Assembly: GCA_002839315.1 (NCBI GenBank)
Contig: PGXV01000006.1
Location: forward strand, 311,176 to 375,175
Direction of reading: 5' to 3'
Length of the DNA stretch: 64,000 nucleotides
Source: Spirochaetae bacterium HGW-Spirochaetae-3
Lineage (GTDB): Bacteria > Spirochaetota > Spirochaetia > Treponematales > UBA12059
Shown: piece by piece, positions 17,029 through 25,271 of the stretch
How positions within the stretch are numbered: the first letter of the stretch is position 1
Layout: each line of letters starts with the position of its first letter
The notes under the pieces: generated by a model
What the model was told of the DNA's origin: nothing
The model's input: the letters and a program-made list of their open reading frames with translations, nothing else
Databases searched by the model: none
Made by a program: the position numbers and the translations under genes

Positions 17029-18183
17029 ATGAATATACGAACGACGCTATGCCTCGGCGCGCTCGCCTTGTCGCTGGCCGCCCCGGTCGCGGCAGCGCCG
17101 CGCGTCGCGGTGCTTGCTCTGGAGAACCGGTCCGGCGACCCTCGCTACGACTATATAGGCGGCATAGCGCAAGGGCTCCTCCTGTACGACCTGTCATCGA
17201 GCGGATCGGTGGAGCTACTCGACAGGGGCGCTATAGACGCGTTGCTCGCCGAGCGAGAGCTGTCCCTGTCGGTTATCGCCACGGCTCCGACCAAGAGCTT
17301 CGAGGGCATATCGACGGCGGATTTTATTGTAGCCGGAGAATACGTCCTCATGGGCAGCGAGCTTCTGCTGACCCTCAAGCTGGTGGACGTGGCCAGCTCG
17401 CGCGTCGTGACTTTCTCCGACACCGGCGCTACCGAAAACCTGGTGCACGGCCTTGCCGAGGCCGTCGTGGAACGATTGACGGGCACGCGGCCATCGCTCC
17501 GCGAAGAGGGGCGTAGCCGCTCTATCCTGTCGCTACGCGACGAGACGCCCGGTTCGATCGCCCTGTTCTCGGGTCTGGTAGACGCGCGCGTCTTCCTGGA
17601 CGGCTCGTTCGTCGGCTATACGACCGGCGACCGGCGCGTCCCGTTGGTGCTCGACGCGCTCGATCCCGGCGTCCACGAGGTATCCACCGATCTAGGCAAT
17701 GACTTCGGGGTCGTAGGGCTACCGGCGATAACCTTCGGCCCGTGGAGGGAGCTCGTGCGCGTGCAGTCCGGCAAGCGGGCGGTCGCGGTCGATAAGAGCA
17801 CCCATTTCAACGAGGTGCTGTACCGCCTCAGGACGGTCTTCTCCGAGGACGCGACCGCGGTCTTCGACTCGGACGGCCGGTATTCCGTGGATCGATCGTT
17901 CTCGTTCGTGGACAGAGCGGGTAAGGAGCGGGCTGGCCGTATCGTCCTGGAATTGAAGGCGCCGTCCGACGGGGCAGGAGGCGGTAGCCTCGTCGCGGAA
18001 GCTGACGGTGGGCGCCAGAGCCTGCCGCTGGAATGGTCGCGGGACGCGGAGACCGAGTTCGGAACGACCGTCGGCATCGTGGAATTCTCGATCGTGGTGG
18101 ACGCGCGGTACGGACGCGTTACCGTAGAGATGGAAGCCGAGCGCTCAGACGTCGAGCAGGGGATGCACCGGGCCCAGCGCTGA
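17029..18183 (+). CDS. Exported CsgG/FlgO-like protein with PEGA-like domain
   Basis: 384 residues. A signal peptide (TTLCLGALALSLAAPVAAA) precedes a CsgG/FlgO-like domain: VAVLALENRSGDPRYDYIG, GLLLYDLSSSGSVELLDR, IDALLAERELSLS and FIVAGEYVLMGSELLLTLK match the blocks of the other CsgG-like protein at 4610. Around residues 180-240 there is a PEGA-like beta domain (ARVFLDGSFVGYTTGDRRVP, LDPGVHEVS). The remainder shows repeated strands (FSFVDRAGKERAGRIVLELK) without a known fold. It is likely periplasmic, possibly peptidoglycan-associated because PEGA domains are often linked to the cell surface. The start at 17029 is supported by the signal peptide; no ribosome site is present and a promoter ends 6 nt upstream. 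Confidence 0.75.
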   Translation: MNIRTTLCLGALALSLAAPVAAAPRVAVLALENRSGDPRYDYIGGIAQGLLLYDLSSSGSVELLDRGAIDALLAERELSLSVIATAPTKSFEGISTADFIVAGEYVLMGSELLLTLKLVDVASSRVVTFSDTGATENLVHGLAEAVVERLTGTRPSLREEGRSRSILSLRDETPGSIALFSGLVDARVFLDGSFVGYTTGDRRVPLVLDALDPGVHEVSTDLGNDFGVVGLPAITFGPWRELVRVQSGKRAVAVDKSTHFNEVLYRLRTVFSEDATAVFDSDGRYSVDRSFSFVDRAGKERAGRIVLELKAPSDGAGGGSLVAEADGGRQSLPLEWSRDAETEFGTTVGIVEFSIVVDARYGRVTVEMEAERSDVEQGMHRAQR

Positions 18184-18206
18184 AAGACCCTGGGTTCGGG
18201 CTTTCG

Positions 18207-18800
18207 CTAAGCGCGGAGGCCTTCCATAAGGATCCTCATGTCGCGGAGCGTATCCTCGAGGGAAATATTGCCGTAGAGTATGCTATTCACCGTCGCCGCC
18301 TCGACGAAGGAGAACAGCGTGAACGCCATGGACTTCGGGTCCAGCGGCCGTATCTCGCCCGCGTCTATCCCGATAGTCAGTATCCGTTCCAGCCCGACGC
18401 GTAACGCTCGGACGTGTTCCTGAACGTTGAAGCCGACGCCGGGCATCTCCCTGTTAGGATGGAGCAGGAAGTCGAGGACGAGTATCATCGATTCCTTGTC
18501 GAGGATCGCTACGCGTTCCAGGTAATCCATGATCCGCAGGAGCTTGTCCGTGGGCTTGATACCCTGGTCATGGGTTACCGCGTCTATCTCCGCGTTGAGC
18601 GTCCGGAATACGTCGGCTAGCGCGAAATCGATTATTTGTCCAATGTTCCTGAAATACTGGTATATCGTCGTACGGCCTATTCCGCATAGATCCGCTACCT
18701 TGCCCAGTTTCAGTTCCCGAAAGCCGTCGCGTACTAAGACGGCGACGGTCTTTTCTGCGATCTCCTTACGGCGCGCATCGTAATCGACTATTTTCGGCAT
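18207..18800 (-). CDS. TetR-family transcriptional regulator
   Basis: 197 residues. The N-terminal helix-turn-helix is clear (KEIAEKTVAVLVRDGFRELK, then VADLCGIGRTTIYQYFRNIG). The C-terminal ligand domain is unclassified. GAGGT lies 8 nt upstream of the ATG. It is convergent with the CsgG/PEGA gene (23 nt apart) and upstream of nothing obvious on its own strand, so its targets are not apparent. TetR proteins are usually repressors responding to small hydrophobic ligands. Confidence 0.85.
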   Translation of the reverse strand: MPKIVDYDARRKEIAEKTVAVLVRDGFRELKLGKVADLCGIGRTTIYQYFRNIGQIIDFALADVFRTLNAEIDAVTHDQGIKPTDKLLRIMDYLERVAILDKESMILVLDFLLHPNREMPGVGFNVQEHVRALRVGLERILTIGIDAGEIRPLDPKSMAFTLFSFVEAATVNSILYGNISLEDTLRDMRILMEGLRA

Positions 18801-18856
18801 GGATTAACCTCGATGGAACGTAGTATACGACCGCCGGGACGGAGTTTTCAATAAGC

Positions 18857-18884
18857 GTTCGCGGACCATGGCCGGCCCGCGAAC
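18857..18884 (-). terminator. Hairpin downstream of the barrel gene
   Basis: GTTCGCGG pairs with CCGCGAAC around a GC-rich loop, about 22 nt beyond the stop of the gene at 18907 and upstream of the TetR gene. There is no strong T tract, so efficiency is uncertain. Confidence 0.45.
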
Positions 18885-18906
18885 GATGCTCGGGATTATT
18901 CCATGG

Positions 18907-19446
18907 CTACAGGTTCTCGAGAGCTACCTTGCCTCCGATGTAGTATACGAAGCCGAAGCCTTCCGTCGTAATATCCGGCATATACAGGCCCATGGCTCCG
19001 AGTCCCAGCCGGAACGACTGCTTCTTCCCCAGCTTGTACCAGATGGAGATATCGGGGAAGAAATATGCGCCCGCTTCAATCGAGTTGTAGAGTCCTATCA
19101 GGCCGAAGAGGCCGCCTCCGACCTGCGCCTCCAGCGCTACCCGGCCCAGGTTGAGCTCGGCGAACGCGTTCGGCCAGATGATCGTCTCGAGGATGAAGGT
19201 ATAGGCGCGCGCGCCGATGCCCAGCTTCACGATGTCGAGGTCGAACTGGTAATAGAACGCGGCCTCGGGGAACGGGATGAAGTAGGTGTTGAAGAAGTCC
19301 ACCGTCTCTTGGGATATCTCCGCGGAGCCGTTGAACGCCGCGCCTATGCCCCGCGGGACGTCGGCCCCGATATCGATGCGCATCTGGGAGAAGGCCGGAG
19401 CGACCATTGCAACGATGATAAGCAGTACGAGTACCATACGTTTCAT
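18907..19446 (-). CDS. Small outer-membrane barrel-like protein
   Basis: 179 residues from the ATG at 19446, which lies 6 nt from a perfect AGGAGG; the adjacent ATG at 19449 is only 3 nt from it. A signal peptide (RMVLVLLIIVAMVAPAFSQ) is followed by about eight amphipathic strands such as FYYQFDLDIVKLGIGAR, ALEAQVGGGLFGLIGLY, FRLGLGAMGLYMP and GFVYYIGGKVAL, ending in a strand-like C-terminus (KVALENL). This is the look of an eight-stranded outer-membrane barrel. No specific family is recognised. It has its own ribosome site and is the last of three exported-protein genes on this strand. Confidence 0.65.
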   Translation of the reverse strand: MKRMVLVLLIIVAMVAPAFSQMRIDIGADVPRGIGAAFNGSAEISQETVDFFNTYFIPFPEAAFYYQFDLDIVKLGIGARAYTFILETIIWPNAFAELNLGRVALEAQVGGGLFGLIGLYNSIEAGAYFFPDISIWYKLGKKQSFRLGLGAMGLYMPDITTEGFGFVYYIGGKVALENL

Positions 19447-19537
19447 CATGAACCTCCTGGAGGGAATCGTTGTCCGACGCCCCTTCTCGACATTATAAAC
19501 CCTTTTGCGGCGATATTCACGAAAAGAATCCGGGTCG

Positions 19538-20416
19538 TCAAATGCTCCTCGCTAGCCGTACCCACAGGTTCCACGCTGCCCTGGCCTTCTGGTTGGCGTT
19601 GAGCGGCAGCGAGTGCGCGGAGCCGCAGGCCCACCAGTCGGCGCCTTCCTGATGCGAATCCTGCCAGTCGGCCGCCCAGTTGCGGTCCCCGCCCGAGGGG
19701 CCCGACTCGGTACCCTCCGTCGCTCCATCCCCGTCATAGTCGTAGTTGCACGCGTCGCTAACGCGCTTGTCGCCGTAATAGGCTCCGTCGGGGTCGTAGC
19801 ACTCGATGTCGTAGAAGTCGTACAGCCACTTGCCGTTGGCCTCGCAGTAGTCGCGTATCTGCAGGTTCCGAAGATGGAGGTTGCCGGTCAGTCCCGTTCC
19901 GTCGGCGTGGCCGGTCATATAGACGAAGCGGACTTCGGGATACGACTCTTCCAACGAGGCCATGCGGGCGAGATACTCGGCTATGGAGCCTTCCGTCGCG
20001 TCGCTGACTTGCCCGCACCAAGACCAGACGACGACGTTGACCGCTGGACGCGCGCGTAGCCAATCACTGGTCCTCGTATCCCAGTCCGGATCGCTTCCCA
20101 GGTCGCACTCGTAATGGTCGTCGAAGCGGAGATAGCCGATTCCTGCGTCCGCCCCGCCGATGGCATAGAGCCCCGAGCCGCCGTAGAACGCGTCCATGCC
20201 CGCCATGCCGTCTGAGATCTGGCTGCCGTGGGAGGTGTGCCAATAGACGATGCGGAGCGTTTCCTTGGCGTGGGCGATAGACGCTTCCGTAAGGCCGGCG
20301 ACGCTCGTAGCCTCATGGTCGATGATGGTGCCCGGGACTTCCGTGCCGATGACCCAGTCGCAGGACGACAGGATCATGGCGATAACGAGGGCGCTCGCGA
20401 CCCGATGCCGATTCAT
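19538..20416 (-). CDS. Lipoprotein of unknown function (SGNH-like features)
   Basis: 292 residues with a lipoprotein signal (ALVIAMILSSC). The body contains LRIVYWHTSHGSQISDGM, VNVVVWSWCGQVSD, VRFVYMTGHADGTG and WLYDFYDIE: parallel beta-strand ends followed by short catalytic-looking loops, reminiscent of SGNH/GDSL hydrolases, although the usual GDS block is not present. The motif DYDGDG near residue 235 resembles a calcium-binding loop. I do not recognise the family. It ends 12 nt after the stop of the barrel gene at 20429 starts its own, is preceded by GGAGGTAG, and is probably co-transcribed with that gene, which suggests the two act together at the outer membrane. Confidence 0.6.
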   Translation of the reverse strand: MNRHRVASALVIAMILSSCDWVIGTEVPGTIIDHEATSVAGLTEASIAHAKETLRIVYWHTSHGSQISDGMAGMDAFYGGSGLYAIGGADAGIGYLRFDDHYECDLGSDPDWDTRTSDWLRARPAVNVVVWSWCGQVSDATEGSIAEYLARMASLEESYPEVRFVYMTGHADGTGLTGNLHLRNLQIRDYCEANGKWLYDFYDIECYDPDGAYYGDKRVSDACNYDYDGDGATEGTESGPSGGDRNWAADWQDSHQEGADWWACGSAHSLPLNANQKARAAWNLWVRLARSI

Positions 20417-20428
20417 GGCTACCTCCGT

Positions 20429-20953
20429 CTAGAAATATACGATGAATCCCAACTGGGCCGAGTCTTCGCCGCCCAGCGATACGCTGAAGCCGTCGACGTC
20501 TACGGACGCGAGCATGTTGTACTCGGCGTATAGGCTGACGTTTTCCCAGAATGCCAGCTCGACGCCGCCGAGGCCTCCGAAGTACAGGTCTATGCGGTTC
20601 TCCGCGGCCATCGTGGCGCGCGCGCCCAGGAAGCCTCCAAGGTACGGAGACGCCTTGCGCCGCGCCGGATGCCACTCGCAGGCAGCCGATAGCCCCCATG
20701 CGGAGCTCGACTCGCCGTCGATCGCGTTGTACGCGACGCTCGCAAGCCCGCGTAGCGCCAGGCTATCCTCGAACCACCATTTTTTGCCTGCTCCCGCCTG
20801 GTATCCGTCCTCGTAGGACCCCACGGTCTCGAGGAAGCCCTGGAAATCGAAGACGAGTCCGATGCCCCGACCGACGCCGGCCTTCGCCGGTTCGGCTACT
20901 GAGAATTGCGAGGCCAGGAGAGCTATCGCCAGCGCCAGGAACGTTTTTTTCAT
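20429..20953 (-). CDS. Outer-membrane beta-barrel-like protein
   Basis: 174 residues. The signal peptide (KKTFLALAIALLASQFSVA) is followed by strands typical of small OmpA/OmpW-like barrels (GIGLVFDFQGF, LRGLASVAYNAI, WGLSAACEWHP, LGGFLGARATM, VSLYAEYNMLASV) and a C-terminal aromatic strand ending in FIVYF, a classic barrel-assembly signal. GAGGAG precedes the ATG by 6 nt. It is followed at 12 nt by a lipoprotein gene. A pore, adhesin or structural role are all possible. Confidence 0.7.
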   Translation of the reverse strand: MKKTFLALAIALLASQFSVAEPAKAGVGRGIGLVFDFQGFLETVGSYEDGYQAGAGKKWWFEDSLALRGLASVAYNAIDGESSSAWGLSAACEWHPARRKASPYLGGFLGARATMAAENRIDLYFGGLGGVELAFWENVSLYAEYNMLASVDVDGFSVSLGGEDSAQLGFIVYF

Positions 20954-21014
20954 GCATGGCTCCTCTACGTAATGATATCACGCGATCCGCATGGCTCCCT
21001 CTCTGGCCATTCCG

Positions 21015-21050
21015 AAAAAAAAGGCGAGAAGGGATGCTTCCCTTCTCGCC
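21015..21050 (-). terminator. Strong intrinsic terminator of the OYE/aconitase X operon
   Basis: A perfect 12-bp stem (GGCGAGAAGGGA / TCCCTTCTCGCC) with a 4-nt loop is followed on the minus strand by eight T. It starts about 22 nt after the stop of the flavoenzyme gene. Confidence 0.93.
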
Positions 21051-21072
21051 GTGCATCGTTGCGCCTGTATGT

Positions 21073-23343
21073 CTAGAGGGCGGTAGCCACGGCGTACGCC
21101 GCCTTGGTCGCCTCGAATACGCGGCCCAGGCTGAACGAGTCGCCGAGGTTGCGGATATCCGGCGCGGCTAACGCCTCTACGCAGGAACGGTACAGCTCGT
21201 CATCCGGGCGGGCGCCAGCGGCGAGCAGTACGAGGTCCGCCTCCATCTCCTCGTCGCGCTCCTCGATCTTGATCCTCGGCGCGAAGGGGTTCTCGATGTT
21301 CTCGGGCAGGAGCGGCGTCCACGTCACCTTGGGGTCGGGTACGGATTTGGATACGTTGCGGCGTACCGTTACCGAGCTCGGCCTTACCGCCGTCAGCTTC
21401 GCGCAGTTGTACATAGCCACGCCGCGCTCCTCGAGGTAGTGGAGGAGCCAGCCGCGGTTGGCCGTGCAGACGCCCTTCATGAAGGCGGGTAGCATCTCGA
21501 CGACGGTCACGTCCTTGCCCTTTTCGTGGGCCAGCCAGTACGCGGTCTCGCAACCTACGACGCCGCCGCCGACGATGACGATCTTCTTGGCCTCGTCGGC
21601 CAGCGACGGATCGCGAAGCACGTCTACGGCGAGTAGCACGCCCGCCGAGTCTATGCCGGGCACGGGCGGCCTGGCCTGCTTCGATCCGGTCGCCGCGACG
21701 ATGACGTCGTACTTGCCCTTCTTGAGCTCGGCGGCGCTCGGCGCCTTGCCTAGCTTGACCTTGAGCTTGTGTTCCTTCTTCGTGGACTCTACGTCGTGCC
21801 TCAGGTGCTCGAGGTAGTTGACGATGTCGAATTTGATGGCCGGGCGCGATCCGGGGACGAGCATTCCGCCTAGCTCGTCGCGGGCCTCGAACAGCGTGAC
21901 GTCATGACCGCGGCGTGCCGCGATGACGGCGCACTGCATGCCGCCCGGGCCGCCTCCCACGACCGCGACCTTCTTGGTGACCGCGGCCGGAGCGAGCTCG
22001 GAGCCGTCGAGTATGTCCTCGAAGCCGGTCCGCGCGTTGACGGCGCACTGGGGGTGGCCGCCCTCGACGAACTCGTTGATGCAGCCTTCCTGGTCGCCGA
22101 TGCACGGCACTATATCCTCTACCTTGCCGGCGAACGCCTTGTTGGGCCATTCGGGGTCGGCGAGCAGGGGGCGGCCGAGCATCACCATGTCGCAGTCCCC
22201 GTCGCGCAGGGCCTTCTCCGACAGGTCCGGGTAGCCGAGCTTGCCGACCGCGACGACCGGTACCGGCATGCCGGCGTTGGAGAGTATCTTCTTCCCGGCG
22301 AAGTGCTCCTTGACGATGCGCGACACCTCGAGATAGCAACCGGGACCCATCGACGACGGCGGGTGGGGTAGCCACCAGTTGTCGTAGCAGCCGAGGTCGA
22401 CGTCGAAGAGGTCGACGCCGGACCGCACGAGGGCCTCCATGTACTCGAGGGTCTGCTCGGGCGTGCGGCCTCCCTTGAACTTCTTGAGGCCAGCTACCGT
22501 ATTCATGCGCTCGCCGTACGTCTCCTCGAGCGCGAGCGACAGGTCTATGCGGTACATGATCGGATAGTCGGGGCCGACGCGGCGCCTGATCTCCTCGACC
22601 ATCTTGACGCCGAAGGCCTTCCAGTCGGCGAACGCGCCTATCTTCCGCCTGTTGAAGGCGGGGTTGGTCATCTGCTCGAGGAGGTAGCCTTCGTGGCCGT
22701 GGAGGTAGACGCCGTCTATGGTGGCGGCCTTGGAATCGGCGGCGGCCTGTCCGGCGTTCTTGATGATGCGCTTGGCCTGTCCGTCGGTCAGAGGGCGGCA
22801 CGGCAGGGCCGGCATGTAGAAGTTGGGGTTCCATGAGGCCGATACCGGCAGCTTCTTCTTGTTGATCAGGCACTCGGGGGAGCCTACGCGCCCGAGTCCG
22901 GGCGTCAGCTGGATGAAGAAGCGCGCGCCGTTAGCGTGGCAACGCTCCGCGATGTCGCGCCAGCCGGCGAACACGGAGCGGCTACGGTCGATGCGGGGGA
23001 AGTAGGATAGGTCGCCGAGCTCGGTAACGGTCGGGTCTACGCCGTGGCTTATCGGGATGAGCCCCGACGTTATGAGGCCGACGCCGCCGCGCGCGCGCGC
23101 GGTGAAGTACTCGATCATCTTGGTATTGGGCCTGCCGGTTTCCTCTGACATGCTGACGTTGCCCATCGGCGCCATCACGAGCCGGTTCTTGATGGTCAGC
23201 CGATTGACCCGGATAGGCGAGAACATGGCGGTATAGGGGTGGAGGTTCTTCGTCATCCTGCCCGCGGCGAGGCATCCTGGCTTCTCGTACCAGGTGCCTA
23301 CGCTCGCTACGAGCGCGGCGACTCTTTCATGCGCAGTATTCAT
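21073..23343 (-). CDS. OYE/FadH-type NAD(P)H:flavin oxidoreductase with altered Fe-S site
   Basis: 756 residues. Start chosen at 23343 (AAGGAG 7 nt upstream). Residues about 35-400 form an old-yellow-enzyme barrel (FSPIRVNRLTIKNRLVMAPM, HGHEGYLLEQMTNP, DMVMLGRPLLADPEWP). Residues 410-435 correspond to the [4Fe-4S] site of 2,4-dienoyl-CoA reductase and related enzymes: C414, C421 and C433 are kept, but the second ligand is Asp417 instead of Cys (CIGDQEGC). Two nucleotide-binding folds follow (VVGGGPGGMQC, IVIVGGGVVGCETAY). The enzyme should pass electrons from NAD(P)H through FAD and FMN to an unsaturated substrate. It is the third gene of an operon with aconitase X subunits, so the substrate may be their dehydration product (inference). 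Confidence 0.85.
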   Translation of the reverse strand: MNTAHERVAALVASVGTWYEKPGCLAAGRMTKNLHPYTAMFSPIRVNRLTIKNRLVMAPMGNVSMSEETGRPNTKMIEYFTARARGGVGLITSGLIPISHGVDPTVTELGDLSYFPRIDRSRSVFAGWRDIAERCHANGARFFIQLTPGLGRVGSPECLINKKKLPVSASWNPNFYMPALPCRPLTDGQAKRIIKNAGQAAADSKAATIDGVYLHGHEGYLLEQMTNPAFNRRKIGAFADWKAFGVKMVEEIRRRVGPDYPIMYRIDLSLALEETYGERMNTVAGLKKFKGGRTPEQTLEYMEALVRSGVDLFDVDLGCYDNWWLPHPPSSMGPGCYLEVSRIVKEHFAGKKILSNAGMPVPVVAVGKLGYPDLSEKALRDGDCDMVMLGRPLLADPEWPNKAFAGKVEDIVPCIGDQEGCINEFVEGGHPQCAVNARTGFEDILDGSELAPAAVTKKVAVVGGGPGGMQCAVIAARRGHDVTLFEARDELGGMLVPGSRPAIKFDIVNYLEHLRHDVESTKKEHKLKVKLGKAPSAAELKKGKYDVIVAATGSKQARPPVPGIDSAGVLLAVDVLRDPSLADEAKKIVIVGGGVVGCETAYWLAHEKGKDVTVVEMLPAFMKGVCTANRGWLLHYLEERGVAMYNCAKLTAVRPSSVTVRRNVSKSVPDPKVTWTPLLPENIENPFAPRIKIEERDEEMEADLVLLAAGARPDDELYRSCVEALAAPDIRNLGDSFSLGRVFEATKAAYAVATAL

Positions 23344-23369
23344 ATCGTTGCTCCTTACTCGTATTTCAC

Positions 23370-23819
23370 TCAGGGCGTTTCTATCGTTACCGCGCCGTCG
23401 GGCGTTATGGAGACGGCGCATCCGTTCTTAACGGCGGCGAGGAATTCGTCGCCGAGACCGTCGACGGTGACGATATCGCGATCGTTCCAGACCTTCGCGA
23501 GTATCACGCCGCCGGCGGCGAGCGAGTCTATCGGCTCGGCGAAAAGCAGCGCCAGAGGGGCGACGCCGAGCGCGGCGGCGGCCTGGAGTATCATGCCTCC
23601 GGTCGTCGATCCTATGGTCTTCGGGAGGCATAGCACCTTGCCGGAGATGACCTGGTTGAAGATATCCGGATTATTCTGGTCGGAGCATCGGACCTCTGGT
23701 TTCTTGCCCATGATGTCGCGCTGGAGCGACGCGAGGATGTTGAATCCCTGCTTCGAGACGACCGCCTCGCCGATCGCCGCGCCCGCTACTACCGGGCGTC
23801 CCTTGAATGTCTTCTTCAT
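23370..23819 (-). CDS. Aconitase X small (swivel) subunit
   Basis: 149 residues, matching the DUF126 swivel domain of aconitase X: KGRPVVAGAAIGEAVVS, FNQVISGKVLCLP, and IGSTTGGMILQ are its conserved blocks, with the GST-like loop at the substrate site. The ATG overlaps the large-subunit stop (ATGA), so the two are translated together. In bacteria aconitase X enzymes dehydrate cis-3-hydroxy-L-proline; in archaea a two-subunit form dehydrates mevalonate 5-phosphate. The split layout alone does not decide between these or another hydroxy acid. Confidence 0.85.
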   Translation of the reverse strand: MKKTFKGRPVVAGAAIGEAVVSKQGFNILASLQRDIMGKKPEVRCSDQNNPDIFNQVISGKVLCLPKTIGSTTGGMILQAAAALGVAPLALLFAEPIDSLAAGGVILAKVWNDRDIVTVDGLGDEFLAAVKNGCAVSITPDGAVTIETP

Positions 23820-25108
23820 GCCCGGCCTCCCGAGACTATAGCCAGTATTTCCGCGTCGGTATAATAGCGGGCCTTCGTATAGGTCCGCAGCTTGTTGGAG
23901 TTGGTTATCACCGGCTTCTTGCCGCATAGCGGATTGTTCATGTACATCAGCGGGCATATCGACGACAGCGTGGCGCCGGTCGCCTTGAGCCTGGCCGCCG
24001 CCTGGGCGTCGGCGCGGAACGCCGCTTCTACGTCGGGCGCCGTGGTCAGCACGGTCGGTACCGCGACGCGCTTACGGCCGGCGGCCTTCAGGGAGGCTTC
24101 CAGCCTGTCGACCCAGCCGTAGAGCTGCGACCGCGAAAGGTGCGGGCATCCTACGAAGCAGCGCGTCGGCTTGGCGTCGGCGTCCTTCCACATCATCGGG
24201 TAGCCGGCCTTTATCCTGGCGATCTCCGCATCGTCTATGACGTATACCTTGGCGTCCTTGCGTACGAGGGCCTTGCCCTTGTCCTTCGCTTCCGGAGTCA
24301 GGCCCTCTACGTGGTACAGTCCGACGGCGCCGTTGGATGCCGTCGCCGCGCCCATGTCCTTGAGGTAATCCCTGGCCCTGTCGTCGAGCTCCCCGCCCAG
24401 ATACCTGTCGAGGCCGCGGATGTAGGGGACGTCCTCTATCACCTTCATGCCTATGGCGCTACCGAGGAGCTGGGCCTCGGGGCAGACCGTCGTGTTGAGC
24501 TCGATGACCCAGGAGGCCGCGCGCCCCTCGTCGGTAAGGAAGCCGAAGCGCGGCGCCTTGCCTACGATGCCGCACATCAGCTCGAGGACGCCGGAATTGC
24601 GGTTGCTGCGGGCCCCGAGCACCGAGTTGGCGTAAACGACGGCCGACGATTCGGCCCACGCGAGCATGGCGCCGCGGGCGGGGATATTGCCTACCTCGTC
24701 GAAGTAGCACGCGCAGGTGAACGCGCGATCGTTCTTGAGCCCTACCTTCTTGAGCTGCCCCTCGTAGTCCTCCTGCCTGGAGTACATCACCTTCCTGAAG
24801 ATCAGCTTCTCTATGGGCCCGACCGGCACGTTCGCGAAATCGTAGGGCCGTGGGTCGACGGTGAACGGTTCCGGCGTCTTGAGCCCGGAGGCTATGAGCT
24901 CGTCCATGATATCGAAGACAGGGCCGAGGAGGGGGATGCCGAAGGACGTGACGAGGTGGACGCCGTGATCGAGGTCTACGAGGCTGTCGGCGCCGAAAAC
25001 GTCGCCGAAGCGTACGATCGATTCCATAGCCTTGCGGAGCGTATCGCCGCGCTTGCCCGCGAGGATATCCTCTTCCTCGGCGTTCAGGCGCATCGAGTGG
25101 GAATACAT
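23816..25108 (-). CDS. Aconitase X large catalytic subunit
   Basis: 430 residues, the usual size of the DUF521 large subunit. Recognisable blocks are MRLNAEEEDILAGKRGDTLR, YANSVLGARSNRNSG, CFVGCPHLS, SSICPLMYM and a final SNKLRTYTKARYYTDAEIL; conserved Cys and Ser residues in these lines contribute to the cluster and substrate site in characterised members. GGAG lies 6 nt upstream of the ATG at 25108. It heads an operon with the small subunit and an OYE-like flavoenzyme, behind a palindrome shared with a divergent TetR gene. Expected reaction: dehydration of a cyclic or linear hydroxy acid in the cytosol. Confidence 0.88.
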   Translation of the reverse strand: MYSHSMRLNAEEEDILAGKRGDTLRKAMESIVRFGDVFGADSLVDLDHGVHLVTSFGIPLLGPVFDIMDELIASGLKTPEPFTVDPRPYDFANVPVGPIEKLIFRKVMYSRQEDYEGQLKKVGLKNDRAFTCACYFDEVGNIPARGAMLAWAESSAVVYANSVLGARSNRNSGVLELMCGIVGKAPRFGFLTDEGRAASWVIELNTTVCPEAQLLGSAIGMKVIEDVPYIRGLDRYLGGELDDRARDYLKDMGAATASNGAVGLYHVEGLTPEAKDKGKALVRKDAKVYVIDDAEIARIKAGYPMMWKDADAKPTRCFVGCPHLSRSQLYGWVDRLEASLKAAGRKRVAVPTVLTTAPDVEAAFRADAQAAARLKATGATLSSICPLMYMNNPLCGKKPVITNSNKLRTYTKARYYTDAEILAIVSGGRA

Positions 25109-25156
25109 GCGTATCTCCTTCTCTCAGATATGAAGATAGTAAAATAAATAATATTA

Positions 25157-25174
25157 CACCGACTATAGTCGGTG
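25157..25174. promoter_or_regulatory. TetR operator: perfect 18-bp palindrome
   Basis: CACCGACTATAGTCGGTG is a perfect inverted repeat in the divergent intergenic region between aconitase X and the TetR gene. Size and position fit a TetR dimer site controlling both directions. A TATACT box at 25184-25189 just downstream could be the TetR gene -10. Confidence 0.75.
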
Positions 25175-25271
25175 AAAATAGTCTATACTGCTTTCCCGAC
25201 GAGCGCAAGGAAAATACGGCGGAGTGACGATTGGACGCCGCTCGAATCTTCGATTGATCGAGGCAGACAGC

